Shown: one piece after another, positions 6,288-8,853 of the stretch
Numbering within the stretch: the first letter of the stretch is position 1
How the letters are laid out: each line of letters opens with the position of its first letter
NCBI GenBank assembly: GCA_937927525.1
Contig: CALBDR010000508.1
Span: 1-8,853, forward strand
DNA length: 8,853 nt
From: an uncultured Candidatus Melainabacteria bacterium
GTDB lineage: Bacteria > Cyanobacteriota > Vampirovibrionia > LMEP-6097
Reading direction: 5' to 3'
Position numbers and translations under genes: made by a program
The notes under the pieces: generated by a model
Database searches by the model: none
Seen by the model: only the letters and a program-made list of their open reading frames with translations
What the model was told of the DNA's origin: nothing

Positions 6288-6663
6288 TAAGATATTCCTT
6301 ACATTCATCTAGTGTTGTGAATACGTATTTATGATCGTTAATCTTCCTGTTTAGACCAGAAGGATGTGGAACGACAAAGTGATCCCTGAACCCCAGGCGG
6401 TTCAGGAATCCACTTACCCTATCACCCCAAGCTACTATCTTACTATAGTTCTCTAGGTTTGTACATATAAAAGTGCGATCTAGGCTTGAAAATTTAAAGT
6501 CCCAGTCCACATCGTATGAAAGATTTATGAAGGTTACTCGATCTAGTCTTAGGTAATCTAACCACTCGCACCACCTGATGTATGCCGTGTTCTTTTGACT
6601 AGATATCTTCTTGCGGCTTGGATTCAATCCTACAAAGATTGTATCATGCTTCAAGGAACTCAT
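6280..6663 (-). CDS. Small uracil-DNA-glycosylase-superfamily protein (Mug/TDG-like motifs)
   Basis: This 127-aa protein has two motifs placed as in the UDG superfamily. Near the N-terminus is VGLNPS (11-16), like the GINPG motif of Mug/TDG, with Asn14 at the catalytic Asn position. Near the C-terminus is HPSGLNR (100-106), which combines the HPS of UNG-type and the NPSGL of Mug-type enzymes. In between, IVAWGDRVSGFL (77-88) resembles the superfamily's central strand-helix. It is smaller than E. coli Mug (168 aa). The start is ATG 6663: GGAG lies at 6670-6673, six bases away. An upstream in-frame ATG at 6714 would only add Leu/Arg-rich sequence from inside the deaminase gene. It overlaps the deaminase by 20 bases. 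Excision of uracil, or of a damaged or modified pyrimidine, is inferred; a non-catalytic superfamily member is also possible. Confidence 0.75.
   Translation of the reverse strand: MSSLKHDTIFVGLNPSRKKISSQKNTAYIRWCEWLDYLRLDRVTFINLSYDVDWDFKFSSLDRTFICTNLENYSKIVAWGDRVSGFLNRLGFRDHFVVPHPSGLNRKINDHKYVFTTLDECKEYLNE
6381..6410 (-). repeat. Inverted repeat within the glycosylase-like gene
   Basis: CCTGAACC (6385-6392) and GGTTCAGG (6399-6406) are perfect reverse complements around a 6-base loop. After one mismatch the arms extend by three more pairs (GAT 6381-6383 with ATC 6408-6410). No T run follows on either strand, so it is not an intrinsic terminator. It lies in the codons for residues about 85-95 and may be a chance structure. 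Confidence 0.5.
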
Positions 6664-7084
6664 ATTTAACTCCGGCTTCATCAAACATAGCCTTAGTCTC
6701 AGACCAAGACTCATCCCAATGCTTAGGTATCTCCTGTACAGGCATGACTACTCTCTTGATTCCTACCTGAATGATACCTTTAGCGCAGTCAGAACAAACT
6801 GGTAGTCCATAGACATAGAGAGTCGACCCATCTAGTGACGCTCCATTATATGATGCATTATATATGACATTCATTTCAGCGTGGACTACCAGCTTGTACT
6901 TTACAGGCCTGTCAGCCAATCGATCAGACAGGTCAGTTATGCCTCGAGGAAAGCCGTTGTATCCTTGAGACAACACTTGGCCCTTATCACCGACTGCCAC
7001 AGCACCTATCTTACTCGATGGGTCTTTAGACCAGGTGGAGACCTGTTCGGCTAGGGCCAAGTATCTCTTATCCCATTTAGACAT
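6644..7084 (-). CDS. cd: Deoxycytidylate (dCMP) deaminase
   Basis: This 146-aa zinc enzyme should convert dCMP to dUMP for thymidylate synthesis. It carries the cytidine/deoxycytidylate deaminase signature HAE (68-70; His68 zinc ligand, Glu70 proton shuttle) followed by PVCSDC (95-100; Cys97 and Cys100 zinc ligands). SSKIGAVAV (23-31) and GYNGFPRGI (41-49) are typical of dCMP deaminases. It is somewhat shorter than T4 Cd (193 aa), with no sign of an insertion. The ATG shares one base with the stop of the hydroxymethylase (TAATG), so both dCMP-consuming enzymes are translationally coupled. In T4 the two activities are likewise part of the dNTP-synthesis complex. Whether it is allosterically controlled by dCTP (or hm-dCTP) and dTTP cannot be read from the sequence. 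Confidence 0.95.
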   Translation of the reverse strand: MSKWDKRYLALAEQVSTWSKDPSSKIGAVAVGDKGQVLSQGYNGFPRGITDLSDRLADRPVKYKLVVHAEMNVIYNASYNGASLDGSTLYVYGLPVCSDCAKGIIQVGIKRVVMPVQEIPKHWDESWSETKAMFDEAGVKYEFLEA

Positions 7085-7779
7085 TACTTTACCAGGTCAA
7101 AATGGCGTTCATATACATGCAGGTTCTGGACCTGCCAAGTGATAGTGCCGACTTCCATGTTTTTACGATAGTCAGCGTCGGCGGCTGCATGCATGTAGCT
7201 TGAGTTATAATCGCGTGTGATAGAATTTAAAACGTAGCTCTGCCAGGCATAATCATTCTTATACCCGTAGACAACGTCGTTAGATCGCATCTGAACTACA
7301 CAGTGAATCTTACCACCACGAATGTAGTATGTTACTGCGTTAGTGCAGATGAAATCGTTCTTTCCGTGCTCGCTATATTCCTCCCAGATAGAAGGACGCT
7401 GATAGACCATAGTTGCACGGCGGCTACCCATGTTAGTGAGAAGCTCATCTAGAGCCTGATAGTATTGAGCATAATACTTGTCAGAGTAGATCAACTTACC
7501 GTAGTTGGAATTGATCTCACCGTAACTGTTTGCTGCATACTGCCAGGCCTTAGGTGGTTCATCTCCATAGTTGATATCATTGATGTTGTTAGAAGCTAAC
7601 TGATACCAATCAATCTCAGCCTTAACATATTCTTGATTAACTTCACCGAAGATTGCTGGTTCATCAGCAACAAAAGACGCACCGATCAGCTCGATGGTCT
7701 TGCTGCCGGTGCGATCAGTTGTGAACTCTTCATTGGCCAGAGCTTGGATAAAGCTCTGGCGAATATCTGATACGTTCAT
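7084..7779 (-). CDS. 42: dCMP hydroxymethylase (T4 gp42-like)
   Basis: This 231-aa enzyme (T4 gp42 is 246 aa) belongs to the thymidylate synthase family and makes 5-hydroxymethyl-dCMP from dCMP and methylene-tetrahydrofolate. Almost identical blocks are shared with T4: IGASFVADEP (32-41), GEINSNYG (87-94), DFICTN (142-147, catalytic Cys145), MRSNDVVYG (164-172) and NDYAWQ (175-180). Asp176 replaces the Asn that thymidylate synthases use to select uracil; this is the substitution that makes T4 gp42 select cytosine. The protein ends right after HVYERHFDLVK, so it lacks the last roughly 15-20 residues of the T4 enzyme. TAAGGT is a good ribosome binding site for ATG 7779. The gene implies that phage DNA contains hmC or a derivative. 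A dCTPase (gp56-like) would be expected elsewhere. Confidence 0.96.
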   Translation of the reverse strand: MNVSDIRQSFIQALANEEFTTDRTGSKTIELIGASFVADEPAIFGEVNQEYVKAEIDWYQLASNNINDINYGDEPPKAWQYAANSYGEINSNYGKLIYSDKYYAQYYQALDELLTNMGSRRATMVYQRPSIWEEYSEHGKNDFICTNAVTYYIRGGKIHCVVQMRSNDVVYGYKNDYAWQSYVLNSITRDYNSSYMHAAADADYRKNMEVGTITWQVQNLHVYERHFDLVK

Positions 7780-7780
7780 T

Positions 7781-8095
7781 CTAGTACCTTACGATGTATT
7801 GGGACTTGTTCAGGTTCTTGTTATTCATAAAGGTCTGATACACTTTACCTACGAAAGTGTTATCAAGACGAGCCTTTGGGAGGAGGCAGTTGAACTCATA
7901 GATCTCTTTAGAAGAAACCGGTTTGCATGAACCAAGACTGATGACGGAGTTATCAATCTTGTTAACAAGTTGGATGTTCTTAGACTCAATGGCATACATG
8001 CCTTTGTCTAGAGTCTTAAACACGATCTTACCCATGTTACCTTCTTTGTAAGTGTATACAGAGGATACGTCTTGAGCTTCAATTGTCTTTTTCAT
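7781..8095 (-). CDS. Unrecognised 104-aa protein between Nmad1 and dCMP hydroxymethylase
   Basis: I recognise no family. The protein is basic, with alternating strand-like segments in the first half (VSSVYTYKEGNMGKIVFKTL, then MYAIESKNIQLVNK) and a Lys/Asn/Tyr-rich end (about residues 78-104). It has no signal peptide, membrane helix, Cys cluster or obvious catalytic motif; the only cysteines are two near the middle (57 and 70). AAGG nine bases before ATG 8095 supports the start. It follows the upstream stop by one base and precedes the hydroxymethylase by one base, so it is firmly inside the operon. By location it could belong to nucleotide or base modification, but nothing in the sequence states a function. 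Confidence 0.82.
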   Translation of the reverse strand: MKKTIEAQDVSSVYTYKEGNMGKIVFKTLDKGMYAIESKNIQLVNKIDNSVISLGSCKPVSSKEIYEFNCLLPKARLDNTFVGKVYQTFMNNKNLNKSQYIVRY

Positions 8096-8096
8096 T

Positions 8097-8423
8097 TTAA
8101 TCTACCTTATCATTAAACATGTTGCGTTGTGTATCTTGACCATCAATGCCACCGCGCAGCCAAGATACTGCAAAGGAGGCATAGTTGATCAGGTCTTTGT
8201 AGGTGTCTTCAAGAGACTCGAAGTTAGGGTCAGTGGTACCGCTTTCTAGAATAGACTGAGCGCGATACATCTTACCCTGCATTACATCGTGGAGGGTATC
8301 GATACCTCTACGATAGTGCATTGCCTGAGTCACGTTGGACTTAGGGTTCTGATAGTCCTGACCTTTCTTGATCTGAAGATCAATACATTCTTTCAGGACT
8401 TTGACGGATTCACGTTCTACCAT
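8097..8423 (-). CDS. Nucleotide-modification-associated domain 1 (Nmad1/DUF1599) protein
   Basis: This 108-aa all-helical protein has the pattern of the DUF1599 family, also called Nmad1: a KKGQDYQNP segment (19-27), a central DTLHDVMQGKMYRAQSIL helix (about 42-59) with conserved Asp, Lys and Arg, and EDTYKDLINYASFA (72-85), where the acidic residues and Asn form the family signature. Nmad1 was named for its association with DNA-base modification genes in phages; its biochemistry is, to my knowledge, unsettled. The context fits, since dCMP hydroxymethylase and a DNA glycosyltransferase lie downstream. GGAG six bases before ATG 8423 sets the start, and the gene overlaps the upstream nuclease-like gene by 7 bases. 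It could act on nucleotides or as a binding partner rather than on DNA. Confidence 0.8.
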   Translation of the reverse strand: MVERESVKVLKECIDLQIKKGQDYQNPKSNVTQAMHYRRGIDTLHDVMQGKMYRAQSILESGTTDPNFESLEDTYKDLINYASFAVSWLRGGIDGQDTQRNMFNDKVD

Positions 8424-8853
8424 ATAGGTCTCCGTGGTTTGTAAGTTCTAAGTGGAGCTGATAGTTCATGCAGTTCAGTAGCACGACTATCAGATATAAT
8501 ATCAAGTTTCATGCACTTTGTAAATAGGTAATTGCGCTTTTTTACGCCTTTATGCACAAATTCTTCATAGTTGGCCGGATCGCGGTGGTTGGTCATCAGT
8601 AAGAGAAGAGCAGGATCATCCTCTTCAGAAGGAATCTGTACAAAGAACAGAGCATCACTATGATCAACCTTGTGAAACTGCTTCTGCTCAATCCAGAAGC
8701 CATTATATTTCTGATTCTTGACCATAGTCTTGACTTCATACTTGATACTATCCACAGTACCATCTTTTTCTGAGTCAAACCAATCCTCTGTCTGCTGAGC
8801 ATATTTGAAGTGACTGGACACAATGTCCTCTCCGATCTTACCGATACGAAGTT
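8417..8853 (-). CDS. PD-(D/E)XK-nuclease-like protein, 5' end beyond window
   Basis: The frame is open to the right edge of the window: upstream of a GTG at 8821 it continues with LRIGKIGEDIVSSHF. That GTG is therefore an internal Val codon and the true start lies outside. The visible 145 or so residues resemble PD-(D/E)XK nucleases: a GKIGEDIV helix with the conserved Glu, then an acidic DSEKDGTVD stretch, then YEVKT (Glu-X-Lys), then FWIEQKQ with a Gln often found in Hjc-like and restriction-type members. The C-terminal half (FFVQIPSE, LLLLMTNH, RNYLF) has the strands that usually follow. Possible roles are a recombination or repair nuclease, or degradation of DNA lacking the phage modification. 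Family membership is a motif-level call, and some members are inactive. Confidence 0.72.
   Translation of the reverse strand, partial: LRIGKIGEDIVSSHFKYAQQTEDWFDSEKDGTVDSIKYEVKTMVKNQKYNGFWIEQKQFHKVDHSDALFFVQIPSEEDDPALLLLMTNHRDPANYEEFVHKGVKKRNYLFTKCMKLDIISDSRATELHELSAPLRTYKPRRPIW
8489..8525 (-). promoter_or_regulatory. Possible internal promoter P3 inside the nuclease-like gene
   Basis: On the minus strand TTTACA (8524-8519) is followed by a 17-nt spacer (8518-8502) and TATTAT (8501-8496). This is the same -35 and spacing as P1 and P2, with one -10 mismatch. The base before the -35 is A rather than G. It would start transcripts near 8489, about 66 bases ahead of the Nmad1 gene and so upstream of the whole modification block. 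It lies within coding sequence, so it may be coincidental. Confidence 0.4.

Noticed and set aside
6664..6714. N-terminal extension of the glycosylase-like protein from ATG 6714
   Set aside because: The extension lies entirely within the dCMP deaminase gene, is Leu/Arg-rich and lacks a ribosome binding site. ATG 6663 has GGAG at proper spacing.
6840..6870. TATAAT-like -10 boxes within the dCMP deaminase gene
   Set aside because: No -35 box lies 16-18 bases upstream on the minus strand. The AT-rich bases encode the conserved residues after the HAE motif.
7204..7210. TATAAT on the plus strand
   Set aside because: There is no matching -35 and no plus-strand gene downstream. It lies inside the hydroxymethylase gene.
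1..8853. CRISPR arrays, tRNA genes, insertion sequences, homing endonucleases, T4 late promoters (TATAAATA)
   Set aside because: I looked for regularly spaced repeats, tRNA-like arms, transposase or HNH/GIY-YIG motifs and exact late-promoter boxes. I saw none; only near-misses such as CATAAATA occur inside coding sequence.

Overview
This window is part of a lytic tailed phage genome of the T4-like (Tevenvirinae-related) kind. Three proteins can be aligned from memory to T4: the clamp-loader ATPase gp44, the sliding clamp gp45, and the dCMP hydroxymethylase gp42. A fourth matches T4 alpha-glucosyltransferase (Agt). Every supported gene lies on the minus strand, so the transcript runs from high to low coordinates. 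The genes are packed with 1-20 nt overlaps or 1-nt gaps. Only two gaps exceed about 40 bp (608-670 and 2037-2082), and each holds a near-consensus sigma70 promoter of the T4-early type (GTTTACA, 17 nt, TATAAT). The host is not identifiable from this window; a Gram-negative bacterium is likely from the phage type.

Layout in transcription order. At 8853-8417 lies the end of a PD-(D/E)XK-nuclease-like gene that enters from outside the window. It is followed by an Nmad1/DUF1599-type protein (8423-8097) and an unrecognised 104-aa protein (8095-7781). Next comes a nucleotide- and base-modification block: dCMP hydroxymethylase (7779-7084), dCMP deaminase (7084-6644), a small Mug/TDG-like uracil-DNA-glycosylase-superfamily protein (6663-6280), an Agt-type DNA glycosyltransferase (6287-5040), a UDP-glucuronate 4-epimerase-like enzyme (5043-4081), a compact UDP-glucose 6-dehydrogenase (4081-3266) and a divergent cytosine-C5 methyltransferase-family protein (3273-2083). 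Promoter P2 then precedes a DUF3310 protein (2036-1746), the sliding clamp (1759-1103), two small orphan proteins (1080-856 and 856-671), promoter P1 and the clamp loader gp44 (607 to the left edge, 3' end missing).

How the genes work together. The hydroxymethylase makes 5-hydroxymethyl-dCMP, and the deaminase diverts dCMP to dUMP. After replication, with gp45 and gp44 as the clamp and loader, the glycosyltransferase would put a sugar on hmC in DNA. The distinctive feature is that two nucleotide-sugar genes directly follow the transferase: UDP-Glc to UDP-GlcA (dehydrogenase), then UDP-GlcA to UDP-GalA (epimerase). T4 simply uses host UDP-glucose. The simplest reading is that this phage makes its own donor and decorates hmC with a sugar other than glucose: a uronic acid, or a pentose such as arabinose if a decarboxylase exists elsewhere. 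A glycosylase-superfamily protein and a C5-methyltransferase-like protein in the same operon suggest further hmC-related chemistry. The enzyme family calls are strong. The identity of the final DNA sugar is inference.
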